DNA from: Faecalibacillus intestinalis
GTDB lineage: Bacteria > Bacillota_I > Bacilli_A > Erysipelotrichales > Coprobacillaceae
Reading direction: 5' to 3'
Length of the DNA: 49,013 nucleotides
NCBI RefSeq assembly: GCF_003024685.1
Contig: NZ_PYLQ01000019.1
Location: forward strand, 1 to 49,013
Part shown: piece after piece, positions 11,892-19,926 of the stretch
Layout: every line of letters begins with the position of its first letter
How positions within the stretch are numbered: the stretch's first letter is position 1
Made by a program: the position numbers and the translations under genes
The notes under the pieces: generated by a model
What the model was told of the DNA's origin: nothing
The model's database searches: none
What the model saw: only the letters and a program-made list of their open reading frames with translations

Positions 11892-12089
11892 ATGAAAGAA
11901 TATGTTGTTGAAATTACAGAAGTATTACAGCATCAAGAAACAGTAAAGGCTCATTTCAAAAATGAGGCAATTAATGTTGTAAGAGAAAAGTATAAAAATG
12001 AAGATGTAATACTTAATGATGAAAATATAACGGATTTAAGATTTGATGTTCTTGAAGTCAAGAAAAAACTTTTTGACAGGGAAAGATAG
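11892..12089 (+). CDS. DpnD/PcfM family small protein
   Basis: A 65-residue protein. I chose ATG 11892 because AGGAG (11881-11885) is correctly spaced; ATG 11889 is possible, and an upstream start at 11850 would have to read through a hairpin. The pattern KEYVVEITEVLQ...VKAHFKNEAINVVREKYKNED...LRFDV is the alternating strand-helix layout of DpnD/PcfM proteins, which accompany conjugation and restriction modules and have no settled biochemical role. It lies immediately upstream of the probable transfer origin, so a relaxosome or regulatory role is plausible by position. Confidence 0.7.
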   Translation: MKEYVVEITEVLQHQETVKAHFKNEAINVVREKYKNEDVILNDENITDLRFDVLEVKKKLFDRER

Positions 12090-12094
12090 TTTTC

Positions 12095-12137
12095 CAGCAG
12101 GATAATAAATTCATTAAATAGAAGTATTATCCTGTTG
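12095..12137. repeat. 12-bp inverted repeat beside oriT
   Basis: CAGCAGGATAAT (12095-12106) is complementary to ATTATCCTGTTG (12126-12137) with one G-T pair and a 19-nt loop. It may end the upstream transcript or be an arm of the transfer origin. Confidence 0.6.
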
Positions 12138-12138
12138 A

Positions 12139-12211
12139 TGACTTTTGTAGCAAGCAAGGACTTTTGTACCCAAAGTCAGCTTGTTAGGGACAATCCCTAA
12201 GACCCTGCAGG
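12139..12211 (+). other. oriT: probable origin of transfer (oriT)
   Basis: This non-coding stretch just before mobC and the relaxase gene is packed with repeats. GACTTTTGTA occurs twice (12140-12149 and 12159-12168). A nested inverted repeat spans 12151-12183: CAAGC/GCTTG outside, GACTTT/AAAGTC inside. A second inverted repeat is TTAGGGA-CAA-TCCCTAA (12184-12200), followed at once by GACCCTGCAGG. This resembles the layout of MOB-P-type origins, where a hairpin precedes a nick in a C-C-T-G-like core. The nick, by analogy within GACCCTGC (12201-12208), is inference. The region is more G+C-rich than its surroundings. Confidence 0.7.
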
Positions 12212-12228
12212 AAATGGAGTAGATAAAA

Positions 12229-12567
12229 TTGAACAAGATCAAAAGAAATAAAGAGATAAAAGTAAGATTGTCTTTGATTGAATTAGAAAATTTAAATAAA
12301 TGTGTTAAGAAAACAGGACTGTCAAGAGAAGAATATATTCGTACATTGATAAGTGGATATGTTCCAGCACCAAGAATCAGTGATGATGTTAAAGAAATTA
12401 TTAAGCAGTTAAGAATGATAGGTAATAACTTAAATCAGATTGCAGTTATTGGTTATAAAACTGGAACAATTGATATTTTAAAATATAAGAGAAACTGTTC
12501 AGAACTTGAAAAAAATGTTCAATTAATATTAAACAATGTTACTGAACCTACAAGGATGGAAAAGTAA
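12229..12567 (+). CDS. mobC: MobC relaxosome accessory protein
   Basis: A 112-residue relaxosome protein that helps the relaxase open oriT. Start is TTG 12229 with GGAG 9 nt upstream. The N-terminus has the ribbon-helix-helix pattern IKVRLSLIELENLNKCVKKTGLSREEYIRTLI (shown here across two segments: residues about 10-23 and 24-42). The C-terminal half has the typical MobC motif IIKQLRMIGNNLNQIA (about 63-78). It lies between oriT and the relaxase gene, with the relaxase ATG 2 nt after its stop, implying coupled translation. Confidence 0.85.
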   Translation: MNKIKRNKEIKVRLSLIELENLNKCVKKTGLSREEYIRTLISGYVPAPRISDDVKEIIKQLRMIGNNLNQIAVIGYKTGTIDILKYKRNCSELEKNVQLILNNVTEPTRMEK

Positions 12568-12568
12568 A

Positions 12569-13918
12569 ATGGCTACAACAAGTATATGGGCAGTTAAGGA
12601 TAATTTGGACAGGGTTTTAAATTATGCTTCCAATCCTCTTAAGACAAAAGAAACGGATAGTGGTTATGAATATAAAGGACTTGAGAATGTTATTGATTAT
12701 GCTGTCAATGATGATAAAACTGAAAGACAACTTTATGTCAGTGGTTTAAATTGTCATCCCTCAACTGTTCTTCAGCAAATGGAACAGACAAAAAGGAATG
12801 CACACAAGGAGGATGGTGTTCTAGCATTTCATGCGTATCAGTCTTTTCTACCAGGGGAGGTTACAGCTGAAACAGCACATCAAATTGGATTAGAACTTGC
12901 CCATCAGATGTGGGGAGATGATTTTGAGGTATTGGTCTGCACACATACAGATAAGAAACATTTTCATAATCACTTTGTTATAAATTCTGTTTCATGGACA
13001 ACGTACAAAAGATTTTTAAATAAGCATTCTGACTATGACAAAATGAGAAGATTGTCGGATGCACTTTGTGAAAAGTATAGACTCAATGTAATTACAGATT
13101 CTAAAAAGGGAGTGCACTATTCTGAATGGCAGGCTAAAAAACAGAAAAAGCCTACACGAAGAACGCTTATAGAAGATGATCTTGAACGTGCTATTGCATC
13201 ATCAAGAACATTCACACAGTTTTTACAATATCTCAAGTCTATTGGATATGATGTGAAAACAAATGTAAAACATATTGCAGTCAAACCACCCGGAGCACCT
13301 CGTTTTTTTAGACTTTATAAAGTAAGAGATGATGGAACATACAGTGAAGAAAATATCAAGAAAAGAATCATTGAACAGGATCTGTATTTTGAAAAAAGAA
13401 CACGAATCAAAAGTAAATATCAATATCATGGAAATATCAAAAAGGCAAAAAAGATAAAAGGAATAAAGGCATTGTATTTCCATTATATGTATCGAATGGG
13501 AATTATCCCTAAAAATGTACCTTCTAGAAGAAAGGTACATTTTATTTTTAAGGAGGATCTTAGATATATGGACAGGATTACTGAAGAAACAACTTTTCTA
13601 TGCAAAAAGAAAATCAATACGATCGAGGATTTGGAAAATTATGAAAGTGAAATAAGCAACAAAATTGAAAAGTTAGTTAAGGAAAGAAGATGCCTTTATA
13701 ACAAGGTCAAAAGATGCCGAAATCTTGAAAGAAAAGAAATGATTCAAAAAGATATCGAAACAATTTCAAAAGAAATAAAGGATTATCGAAAGGAGGTGAA
13801 ATTATGTGAAGGTATCAAACAACGTTCCTTAAAGATTAAAGATAAATTGCAAATAGTTAAGGAACAAGAAAATAAAGTACAAGAAAGAAGTTCAAAAGAA
13901 CGAAAAAGAAATTATTAA
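12569..13918 (+). CDS. MOB-type relaxase
   Basis: A 449-residue relaxase/mobilization nuclease that nicks oriT and pilots the strand into the recipient. I chose ATG 12569 (MATTSIWAVKDNL), coupled to the mobC stop; an upstream start at 12536 would overlap mobC. The metal-binding histidine cluster is visible as HTDKKHFHNHFVINSV (about 127-142), with an upstream AFHAYQSFLPGE strand. The C-terminal third is a basic coiled coil. A perfect hairpin at 13513-13542 and an in-frame AAGGAGG plus ATG at 13568 lie inside the gene, so an internally started 116-residue C-terminal product is conceivable. Confidence 0.9.
   Translation: MATTSIWAVKDNLDRVLNYASNPLKTKETDSGYEYKGLENVIDYAVNDDKTERQLYVSGLNCHPSTVLQQMEQTKRNAHKEDGVLAFHAYQSFLPGEVTAETAHQIGLELAHQMWGDDFEVLVCTHTDKKHFHNHFVINSVSWTTYKRFLNKHSDYDKMRRLSDALCEKYRLNVITDSKKGVHYSEWQAKKQKKPTRRTLIEDDLERAIASSRTFTQFLQYLKSIGYDVKTNVKHIAVKPPGAPRFFRLYKVRDDGTYSEENIKKRIIEQDLYFEKRTRIKSKYQYHGNIKKAKKIKGIKALYFHYMYRMGIIPKNVPSRRKVHFIFKEDLRYMDRITEETTFLCKKKINTIEDLENYESEISNKIEKLVKERRCLYNKVKRCRNLERKEMIQKDIETISKEIKDYRKEVKLCEGIKQRSLKIKDKLQIVKEQENKVQERSSKERKRNY
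13513..13547 (+). terminator. terminator-like hairpin inside the relaxase gene
   Basis: AAATGTACCTT (13513-13523) pairs perfectly with AAGGTACATTT (13532-13542), followed by a T-rich tract. Just after it comes AAGGAGG and an in-frame ATG (13568). Confidence 0.5.
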
Positions 13919-13933
13919 GGAAGGAGGAACTTT

Positions 13934-14665
13934 ATGAATGCTGGCGGAGAAACAGCAGATCAAGCAGTGAGGATGACACTTCAGGGAATAGAAATGGCAG
14001 CTAATGTAGCTTTAAAGGCAGGTGGAATGGCTTCTAAATCTTTAGCAGTAACGCTTTATGCAATTTTAACAGATAAGAAAAAGGTTAAAGGAAAAACAAG
14101 ACTAGCTAATATGTTGAAATCTGGAAAGGAACTTAAAGTGTTTGCTGTACATCATTCAGATTTGAAAAAGTTTTGTGAAGAAGCAAAACGTTATGGTGTT
14201 CTTTATTCTGTATTAAAAGAAAGAAATAATACGGATGGAATATGCGATATTATGGTACGAGCTGAAGATGCAGCAAAAATCAGCAGGATCGTAGATAAAT
14301 ATGAACTTGCAACTATTGATACTGAAGCAATGAGAAAAGCAGCGCTTGCAAAACAGCCTGATGAATTCAAAGATGTCAAACCATTAACTGAAAAAGAACA
14401 TGATGAGTTGGTATCTTCTTTATTGAATTCAATGAAAGAAGAACAAAACCCGTCTATGGCTCGAACGAAAACGAGGGGCGAAAATCAGTTCGAGCATATC
14501 TCAATGGAGGAAGGTATCAATAAAAGACCATCAGTAAAAAAAGAACTAGATGAGATAAAAAATAGAAATAAAAAGGCTAAACCTAAACAAACAGTTAGAC
14601 AAAGAAATAGGGTACGTCATAAACAGCCTCAACGTAAGAAAAAGATAAAAAGAAAGGTAAGATAA
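13934..14665 (+). CDS. PcfB/DUF3801 family conjugation protein
   Basis: A 243-residue protein of the PcfB (DUF3801) family, named after the pCF10 conjugation accessory protein. It starts at ATG 13934 after AAGGAGG. The family core is visible: GGETADQAVRMTLQGIEMAA, then KVFAVHHSDLKKFCEEAKRY and VRAEDAAKISRIVDKY. The C-terminal 50 residues are very basic (KKAKPKQTVRQRNRVRHK, KIKRKVR), suggesting DNA or coupling-protein contact. It lies between relaxase and ArdC-like genes, matching the order in related ICEs. Confidence 0.82.
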   Translation: MNAGGETADQAVRMTLQGIEMAANVALKAGGMASKSLAVTLYAILTDKKKVKGKTRLANMLKSGKELKVFAVHHSDLKKFCEEAKRYGVLYSVLKERNNTDGICDIMVRAEDAAKISRIVDKYELATIDTEAMRKAALAKQPDEFKDVKPLTEKEHDELVSSLLNSMKEEQNPSMARTKTRGENQFEHISMEEGINKRPSVKKELDEIKNRNKKAKPKQTVRQRNRVRHKQPQRKKKIKRKVR

Positions 14666-14668
14666 AAT

Positions 14669-15571
14669 ATGAGTGATATATATAATTTATTAAACAATGC
14701 AGCTAATGAGAAAGTTGAAGAAAAACCTAGAATTCCTCCAGAGGAATATGCCAAACAAAAACAACAAAAAAGACAGAATCTTTATGATATGGCTGAGAAG
14801 CAAACACATGAAGTTGTTTCTTCTCCACAAAATTATCTGAACTATTTAGAAATGCAATCAAAATTTGGTTATACTGTTACCAATACACTCTTGGTCATGG
14901 CACAATGTCCACAGGCAACACTGTTAAAAGATAACAATCGTTGGGTAGAAGAAAAAAAGTATGTAAAAAAAGGAGTAAAAGGAATTGGAATATTAGAGCC
15001 TAAAGGTGAGTATCAAGGAAATGATGGCGTGATAAGAACCAACTATGATGTTAAATATGTTTTTGATATTTCTCAATTAAACAGACCATACAGAATGAAA
15101 AAACAAAATTTGTCTGTTAGAAAAATCATCAGCGGTTTAGTTTATCAATCACCTGTTAAAATGCAAATGGTTGACAATACTGAAAATGGTTCGCTAGTAC
15201 AATACTCTCCAGATAATCAAATGATCTACTATGCAGACGGGATGAGTCCGACAGATTTAATGGAGGGTTTAGCAAGAGAATATTGCTATGTAGAATTTGA
15301 AAGCCAATATGGAAATGTTGACAGAACAGAGGATGCCTTTATGGTAAAAAGTGCTGCCTATATTCTTTGTAAAAAATTGAACATTCCAGTTTCAAACGTT
15401 GATTTCGCAAATGAAGTAAAAAATTATTTTGAAGGAATGGATTCTCGAGATACCAAAGAAGAATTAAGCAATATTAAAAGTATTGCAGATGAAGTGAGCA
15501 ATCGAGCTGAAAGAGGAATCTATAGATTGCAACAGGAAAGAGATAATGCAAACAGAGGAGAAGAACGTTAA
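14669..15571 (+). CDS. ArdC/LtrC-like single-stranded-DNA-binding protein
   Basis: A 300-residue protein with the ArdC N-terminal type domain: NYLNYLEMQSKFGYTVTNTL and WVEEKKYVKKGVKGIGIL (about 49-110), then YDVKYVFDISQL. The same fold opens the giant methylase/helicase protein in this ICE. Relatives bind single-stranded DNA and can protect incoming DNA from restriction. Here the C-terminal metalloprotease HExxH motif of some ArdC proteins is not evident, so a pure binding role is more likely. ATG 14669 is 3 nt after the PcfB stop. Confidence 0.75.
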   Translation: MSDIYNLLNNAANEKVEEKPRIPPEEYAKQKQQKRQNLYDMAEKQTHEVVSSPQNYLNYLEMQSKFGYTVTNTLLVMAQCPQATLLKDNNRWVEEKKYVKKGVKGIGILEPKGEYQGNDGVIRTNYDVKYVFDISQLNRPYRMKKQNLSVRKIISGLVYQSPVKMQMVDNTENGSLVQYSPDNQMIYYADGMSPTDLMEGLAREYCYVEFESQYGNVDRTEDAFMVKSAAYILCKKLNIPVSNVDFANEVKNYFEGMDSRDTKEELSNIKSIADEVSNRAERGIYRLQQERDNANRGEER

Positions 15572-15771
15572 TGGGGTTATTTAAGAATAAAGAGCCAACG
15601 GTTTTGATTAGAGTAACGGACTTTGAAAGAAGAATAATTATTACTGCTTTGAGAAATTTAAGAGACAAGCAAATAAAAGAAAATAAGGATTATGATTATA
15701 TTGAATCGATTATGGACAAGGCAGCAATAGCTGATATATCCAAATCAAAAAAATCATATGAGGAAAGATAA
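15571..15771 (+). CDS. small conserved-type ICE protein (66 aa)
   Basis: A 66-residue soluble protein whose ATG overlaps the stop of the ArdC-like gene by one base (TAATG) and whose 3' end overlaps virD4 by 14 nt. Tight coupling on both sides argues it is real. It is highly charged, with FERRIIITALRNLRDKQIKENKDYDYIE suggesting a helical pair. I know no function. Genes of this size commonly precede virD4 in this ICE family. Confidence 0.6.
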   Translation: MGLFKNKEPTVLIRVTDFERRIIITALRNLRDKQIKENKDYDYIESIMDKAAIADISKSKKSYEER

Positions 15772-17527
15772 ACAGGTTGAACTTGTTTTTTATTTTGTAG
15801 GAGCAGTATTTATAGCGTGGCTTTCAGTTCTTGTTGCTCCTTGCATCCATGAGGGACTATTTGATGCAATCATTTACTTAAATGAAGCAATGAATAGCCC
15901 TTTTTCTTTTGAATTATGTCAGGATACTCTTAAATGTATCTTGATATCTGAGTCAATCTATTCTTTTTCATACTTGGCTTATTACTATAACAGGAAGAAT
16001 TACAGAAGAAATGAGGAGTATGGTTCGGCAAAATGGGCGAATAATAAAGCTGTCAATAAAAAATATACTGAAAAGGATTACTCTTCCAATAAGATACTTT
16101 CGCAGAATGTTCGTATTGGTTTAGATGGCAGACGACATAGAAGAAACCTAAATACTTTAGTTATTGGTGGAAGTGGAGCAGGGAAAACTCGCTTTTTTGG
16201 TAAGCCTAATTTGATGCAATGCAATACATCTTTTGTGGTTCTTGATCCAAAAGGTGAACAACTCAGAGATGTAGGAAATCTTTTAGAAAAAGAAGGATAT
16301 GTTATCAAAGTTGTTGATCTTATCAATATGAACAGATCACATTGTTATAATCCATTTCGCTATATCAAGGATGATAAGGATGTTTTAAAGCTTATAACCA
16401 ATCTTATAAGAAATACTACACCTAAAGGTAGTCAGACAAATGATCCCTTTTGGGAAAAATCGGAAACGGCTTTATTAGAAGCTCTTTGTCTTTACCTTTT
16501 ACATGAAGCACCAGAAGAAGAACAAAATTTCACGATGGTGATGGAAATGATTGCAGCTGCTGAAGTAAAAGAAGATGATGAAGAATATCAAAGTCCGCTA
16601 GATGAATTGTTTGAAAGATTGGAAATAAGAAATCCAAATTCATTAGCTCTCAAGCAATATAAGATTTATAAACAGGCGGCAGGGAAAACTGCTAAATCGA
16701 TTCTTATTTCTGTAGGTGTGCGTTTATCAGCTTTTAACTTGGAAAGTATTGCTAGTTTAACTGCAACAGATGAGTTGGAACTTGATTTGGTGGGAGAAAG
16801 AAAAACAGCAATCTTTGCGGTTATTCCAGATAATGATTCAACATTCAACTTTCTTATCGGTATGCTTTATACGCAGCTTTTTCAAATGTTGTATTATCAA
16901 GCGGATATTGTTCACGGTGGTGCTTTACCAGTACCCGTACATTTTCTTATGGACGAATTTGCGAATGTTGCTTTACCAGATGAATTTGATAAATTACTTT
17001 CCACAATGAGATCACGACTTATTTTTGTTTCAATCATTATACAGAATCTTGCTCAAATCAAAGGACTTTATAAAGACAGTTGGGAAAGTATCGTAGGAAA
17101 TTGTGATACATTATACTATTTGGGTGGAAATGAACAGAGTACACACAAATTCATGTCAGAATATTTGGGAAAAGAGACACTTGATACAAATACTTACGGT
17201 AAATCAAGTGGGAGGTCAGGGAATTATTCAACAAACTATCAACAGGCTGGAAGAGAATTACTTACACCAGATGAGGTTAGATTATTAGATAATGATTATG
17301 GATTGCTTTTTATTAGAGGAGAACGACCTGTATTTGATAAGAAGTATGATATTTTGAAACATCCAAGAATAAATGAAACTACGGATGGAAATGCAAAACC
17401 ATATCTGCATGGTAAAATCAAATATTCAATTGATGACTGGCAAAATATTTTATTGAGCGATAGAGAATATGAATTATTAAGTGATGAAGATATGGACAAC
17501 TATTTTAAACAATTAAATAGTAAATAG
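15758..17527 (+). CDS. virD4: VirD4/TraG type IV coupling protein
   Basis: A 589-residue coupling ATPase that hands the relaxase-DNA complex to the secretion channel at the inner membrane. Two N-terminal membrane segments are visible (about 6-30 and 60-75). Walker A is IGGSGAGKTRFFGKP (about 134-148), followed by FVVLDPKGEQ (about 158), the TraG-type strand. Walker B is FLMDEFANVALPDEF (about 397). The length suits the TcpA/VirD4 family. ATG 15758 overlaps the preceding gene. A hairpin 2 nt after the stop separates it from the next gene. Confidence 0.93.
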   Translation: MRKDKQVELVFYFVGAVFIAWLSVLVAPCIHEGLFDAIIYLNEAMNSPFSFELCQDTLKCILISESIYSFSYLAYYYNRKNYRRNEEYGSAKWANNKAVNKKYTEKDYSSNKILSQNVRIGLDGRRHRRNLNTLVIGGSGAGKTRFFGKPNLMQCNTSFVVLDPKGEQLRDVGNLLEKEGYVIKVVDLINMNRSHCYNPFRYIKDDKDVLKLITNLIRNTTPKGSQTNDPFWEKSETALLEALCLYLLHEAPEEEQNFTMVMEMIAAAEVKEDDEEYQSPLDELFERLEIRNPNSLALKQYKIYKQAAGKTAKSILISVGVRLSAFNLESIASLTATDELELDLVGERKTAIFAVIPDNDSTFNFLIGMLYTQLFQMLYYQADIVHGGALPVPVHFLMDEFANVALPDEFDKLLSTMRSRLIFVSIIIQNLAQIKGLYKDSWESIVGNCDTLYYLGGNEQSTHKFMSEYLGKETLDTNTYGKSSGRSGNYSTNYQQAGRELLTPDEVRLLDNDYGLLFIRGERPVFDKKYDILKHPRINETTDGNAKPYLHGKIKYSIDDWQNILLSDREYELLSDEDMDNYFKQLNSK

Positions 17528-17528
17528 G

Positions 17529-17560
17529 AAAGCAGCTTTAGAAATAGAGCTGTTTTCATT
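17529..17560 (+). terminator. hairpin after virD4
   Basis: AAAGCAGCT (17529-17537) pairs with AGCTGTTTT (17548-17556), including one G-T pair, then TTCATTTTG. It lies directly before the AAGGGAG of the next gene. Confidence 0.55.
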
Positions 17561-17578
17561 TTGAAGGGAGAAAAACAA

Positions 17579-17896
17579 ATGAGAAAATATTTAAAAAAAT
17601 ACAAAAAAACAATGAAGATATTTTTTGTTTATGCACTCAATATCTTTTTAATGAATTTCAAGGTAATTCAAGTTTATGCAGATGGAGATCCATTAACAGT
17701 TGTTAATAATCTTTCAACTTTTGTTTTTAGTTTAATTAGAGCAATTGGAATGATCATTTTAGGATTTGGAATTGTACAGTTAGGATTAAGTTTAAAAAGT
17801 CATGATCCATCTCAAAGAGCAAATGGATTTTTAACTGTAGCAGGTGGTATCGTCATTACCTTTGCAAAAGAAATTTTAAATACAATTACAGGATAG
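17579..17896 (+). CDS. Maff2/VirB2-like small membrane protein
   Basis: A 105-residue membrane protein starting at ATG 17579 behind AAGGGAG. A signal-like N-terminus (FFVYALNIFLMNFKVIQVYA) is followed by two hydrophobic segments (about 45-67 and 82-98) flanking a short polar loop, LKSHDPSQRANG. This matches the size, layout and position of Maff2 or VirB2/TrbC-like proteins of Gram-positive ICEs, encoded between virD4 and the VirB6-like gene. It may line the conjugation channel. Assignment rests on position and topology more than on diagnostic residues. Confidence 0.65.
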   Translation: MRKYLKKYKKTMKIFFVYALNIFLMNFKVIQVYADGDPLTVVNNLSTFVFSLIRAIGMIILGFGIVQLGLSLKSHDPSQRANGFLTVAGGIVITFAKEILNTITG

Positions 17897-17928
17897 TGAT
17901 TTTAAATGGGTAAGGCAGGTGATAGATA

Positions 17929-18759
17929 TTGGGTAGTATTATTGATAACTTAACAAACGCAATCAATACATGGAATGAGAAACTCGCAGAAATATGGTTG
18001 TTACTAACACAGACACCTCAAAACTTTAAAGGCGGAAATATTTGGAATGTGATTGTGAAGATACATGGAGGTTTGCAAGCCATTGGACTTGCCCTTCTCG
18101 TTCTTTTCTTTGCGATAGGAATGGTAAAGACATGCAGTAATCTAAACGAGATAAAGCGACCTGAGCAGGCAATTCGTTTGTTTTTAAGGTTTGCAATTGC
18201 AAGAGGTCTAGTTGTTTATGGAATGGAATTAATGACAAAATTATTTGAAATAGTGCAAGGCGTAACCTCTCAAATTATGACAACAGTAGGTGTTGGAACA
18301 GCAACATCTACTACTATTCCTCAAGAAATCATAGATGCAGTAGAGGATTGTGGTTTTTTGGAAAGTATACCTGTTTGGGCGGTAACACTTTTAGGTGGCA
18401 TTTTCATTACGATTTTGTCCTTTGTCCTCATACTTACTGTTTATGGTCGTTTCTTTAAATTGTATATGTATACGGCCATTTCTCCTGTGCCACTTTCTAC
18501 TGCTGCAGGAGAAAGTACACAGTCAGTAGCGATAACATTTATTAAGTCTTATGTGGGTGTATGTCTAGAAGGAGCAATTATAGTTTTAGCCTGTATTATT
18601 TTTTCACAATTTGCGGGGTCCCCACCAGTTGTAGACAGTGAAGTGAGTGCGATTTCCATGTTGTGGAGCTACATTGGAGAGCTTATTTTCAATATGCTGA
18701 TTTTAGTTGGTACGGTAAAAATGTCAGATCGAATAGTTAAAGAAATGATGGGATTGTAA
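17929..18759 (+). CDS. VirB6/TrbL-like polytopic channel protein
   Basis: A 276-residue integral membrane protein. TTG 17929 is preceded by AGGTGAT at suitable spacing. Five to six hydrophobic segments are visible, for example GLALLVLFFAIGMVKTC, ALVVYGM-type helices, LLGGIFITILSFVLILTVYG and EGAIIVLACIIF. A conserved-looking RFFKLYMYTAISPVPLST loop (about 181-198) is typical of the VirB6-like proteins that follow Maff2 in these ICEs. It likely forms the membrane part of the DNA translocation channel. Confidence 0.75.
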   Translation: MGSIIDNLTNAINTWNEKLAEIWLLLTQTPQNFKGGNIWNVIVKIHGGLQAIGLALLVLFFAIGMVKTCSNLNEIKRPEQAIRLFLRFAIARGLVVYGMELMTKLFEIVQGVTSQIMTTVGVGTATSTTIPQEIIDAVEDCGFLESIPVWAVTLLGGIFITILSFVLILTVYGRFFKLYMYTAISPVPLSTAAGESTQSVAITFIKSYVGVCLEGAIIVLACIIFSQFAGSPPVVDSEVSAISMLWSYIGELIFNMLILVGTVKMSDRIVKEMMGL

Positions 18760-18776
18760 TACTTTAATCTAAAATG

Positions 18777-18823
18777 TTGAATATATAGTATTATAAGGGT
18801 ATAATATTACTAGAATATTACTA
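18777..18823 (+). promoter_or_regulatory. toxin-antitoxin promoter with operator repeats
   Basis: TTGAAT (18777-18782) and TATAAT (18800-18805) are separated by 17 nt, a near-consensus vegetative promoter. Overlapping and after the -10 lie two direct copies of AATATTACTA (18803-18812 and 18814-18823), a likely operator for the antitoxin. The gene's GGAGG follows. Confidence 0.75.
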
Positions 18824-18840
18824 TATTGGAGGTGCTTATT

Positions 18841-19107
18841 ATGAATATTCGTCCATCTGCAGCAATTAGACAAAATTATAATGAAATTGCAGACCTTTGT
18901 AGGACAAGTCAAGAACCTGTATATCTCACAAGAAACGGTGAAGGTGATTTAGTTGTTATGGATATGGAGACATTTAGTCGTAGGGAAAAAATGTTAGATT
19001 TACGTGAACAACTTCTTTCTGTAGAAGAAGATAGAATGGCAGGAAATAAAGGGTATACAATTGATGAATTAGATAAATACCTTGATGATATTATTTCAGG
19101 AGTATAG
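18841..19107 (+). CDS. Phd/RelB-type antitoxin
   Basis: An 88-residue antitoxin starting at ATG 18841 with GGAGG 8 nt upstream. The N-terminus has the Phd/YefM-type DNA-binding pattern: RPSAAIRQNYNEIADLC and PVYLTRNGEGDLVVMDMETF. The acidic C-terminus (ELDKYLDDIIS) would wrap the toxin. It has its own promoter with operator repeats, so it is probably autoregulated by the toxin-antitoxin complex. The toxin gene begins 3 nt after its stop. The pair likely stabilises the ICE after excision. Confidence 0.88.
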   Translation: MNIRPSAAIRQNYNEIADLCRTSQEPVYLTRNGEGDLVVMDMETFSRREKMLDLREQLLSVEEDRMAGNKGYTIDELDKYLDDIISGV

Positions 19108-19110
19108 AAA

Positions 19111-19425
19111 ATGGAATATGAGAAATATAAAGTAATTATTTCAGAAAAGGCAAAAAATATGCTTGCATCAAATATTGCTTTTATTGCTAAGGTAAGTGCT
19201 GATGCAGCAACAAAACAAAAAAAAGCGGTTATTGATGGTATACGATCATTAGAGCAAATGCCCAAACGCTATCCTTTTTTTAACGAAGAATATATACCAC
19301 CAAACAAATATAGAAAAATGTTTATAAAAAAATGGTATTTGATTTTATATCAAATTCAAGAAGATGTTGTATATGTTGATTATATACTTGATTATAGAAA
19401 AGATTATCAATGGTTAGATAAGTAA
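19111..19425 (+). CDS. RelE/ParE-type toxin
   Basis: A 104-residue toxin of the RelE/ParE superfamily, directly downstream of the antitoxin gene. Typical segments: YKVIISEKAKNMLASNIAFI at the N-terminus, IRSLEQMPKRYPFF in the middle, and a final strand pair with YRKMFIKKWYLILYQIQED and VYVDYILDYRKDYQWL. RelE-like members cleave mRNA on the ribosome, while ParE-like members poison gyrase; the sequence does not decide between them. The unit interrupts the transfer operon between the VirB6-like gene and prgI. Confidence 0.87.
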   Translation: MEYEKYKVIISEKAKNMLASNIAFIAKVSADAATKQKKAVIDGIRSLEQMPKRYPFFNEEYIPPNKYRKMFIKKWYLILYQIQEDVVYVDYILDYRKDYQWLDK

Positions 19426-19435
19426 AGAGTTAATG

Positions 19436-19465
19436 GCAAGAGAAATTTCCTCTTGCTTTTTATTT
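19436..19465 (+). terminator. terminator after the toxin gene
   Basis: GCAAGAG (19436-19442) pairs with CTCTTGC (19450-19456) across a 7-nt loop, followed by TTTTTATTT. It would end the toxin-antitoxin transcript just before prgI. Confidence 0.75.
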
Positions 19466-19488
19466 GTGAAAAAAGAGGAAGGAGTAAT

Positions 19489-19926
19489 ATGGAAGTAAAA
19501 ATTAATAAAGAGATAAGAGAATATACAGAAGGCATTTTCTTAGGATTATCCCTAAGACAATGCTTTTTTTCTTTTTTAGCGTGTGTAATGGCAGTTATAT
19601 TTTATTTTTTATTCATTGATCATTTAGGAATGGAGATAACAAGTTGGTTGTGTATGATTTCAGCTGCACCATTTGCAGCACTTGGATTTATTAGATTTCA
19701 AGGAATGAATGCTGAACAGATTGTTATATGTGCGATACGCTCACTATTGATTAAACAGCATAATTTGATATTTAAACCACAAAATTTATATTACGAATAT
19801 TTAAAAGAATTTTTAGAAATTAAAAGAAAGGAGTCTATTGATCCATATGATAAAAAGTTACGAAAGATTGAAAAAGCAAAACAAAGAAAAAATAAGTGTT
19901 CCCAAAAGTGCACAGGATCTAATTGA
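19489..19926 (+). CDS. PrgI family membrane protein
   Basis: A 145-residue PrgI-type protein, the small membrane partner encoded before VirB4 in Gram-positive conjugation systems. ATG 19489 follows GGAAGGAG. The N-terminal strand KINKEIREYTEGIFLGLSLRQ and two adjacent membrane helices (about 25-43 and 48-66) match the family. The C-terminal soluble tail ends in a basic segment. The last 89 nt overlap virB4 in a different frame. Confidence 0.85.
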   Translation: MEVKINKEIREYTEGIFLGLSLRQCFFSFLACVMAVIFYFLFIDHLGMEITSWLCMISAAPFAALGFIRFQGMNAEQIVICAIRSLLIKQHNLIFKPQNLYYEYLKEFLEIKRKESIDPYDKKLRKIEKAKQRKNKCSQKCTGSN

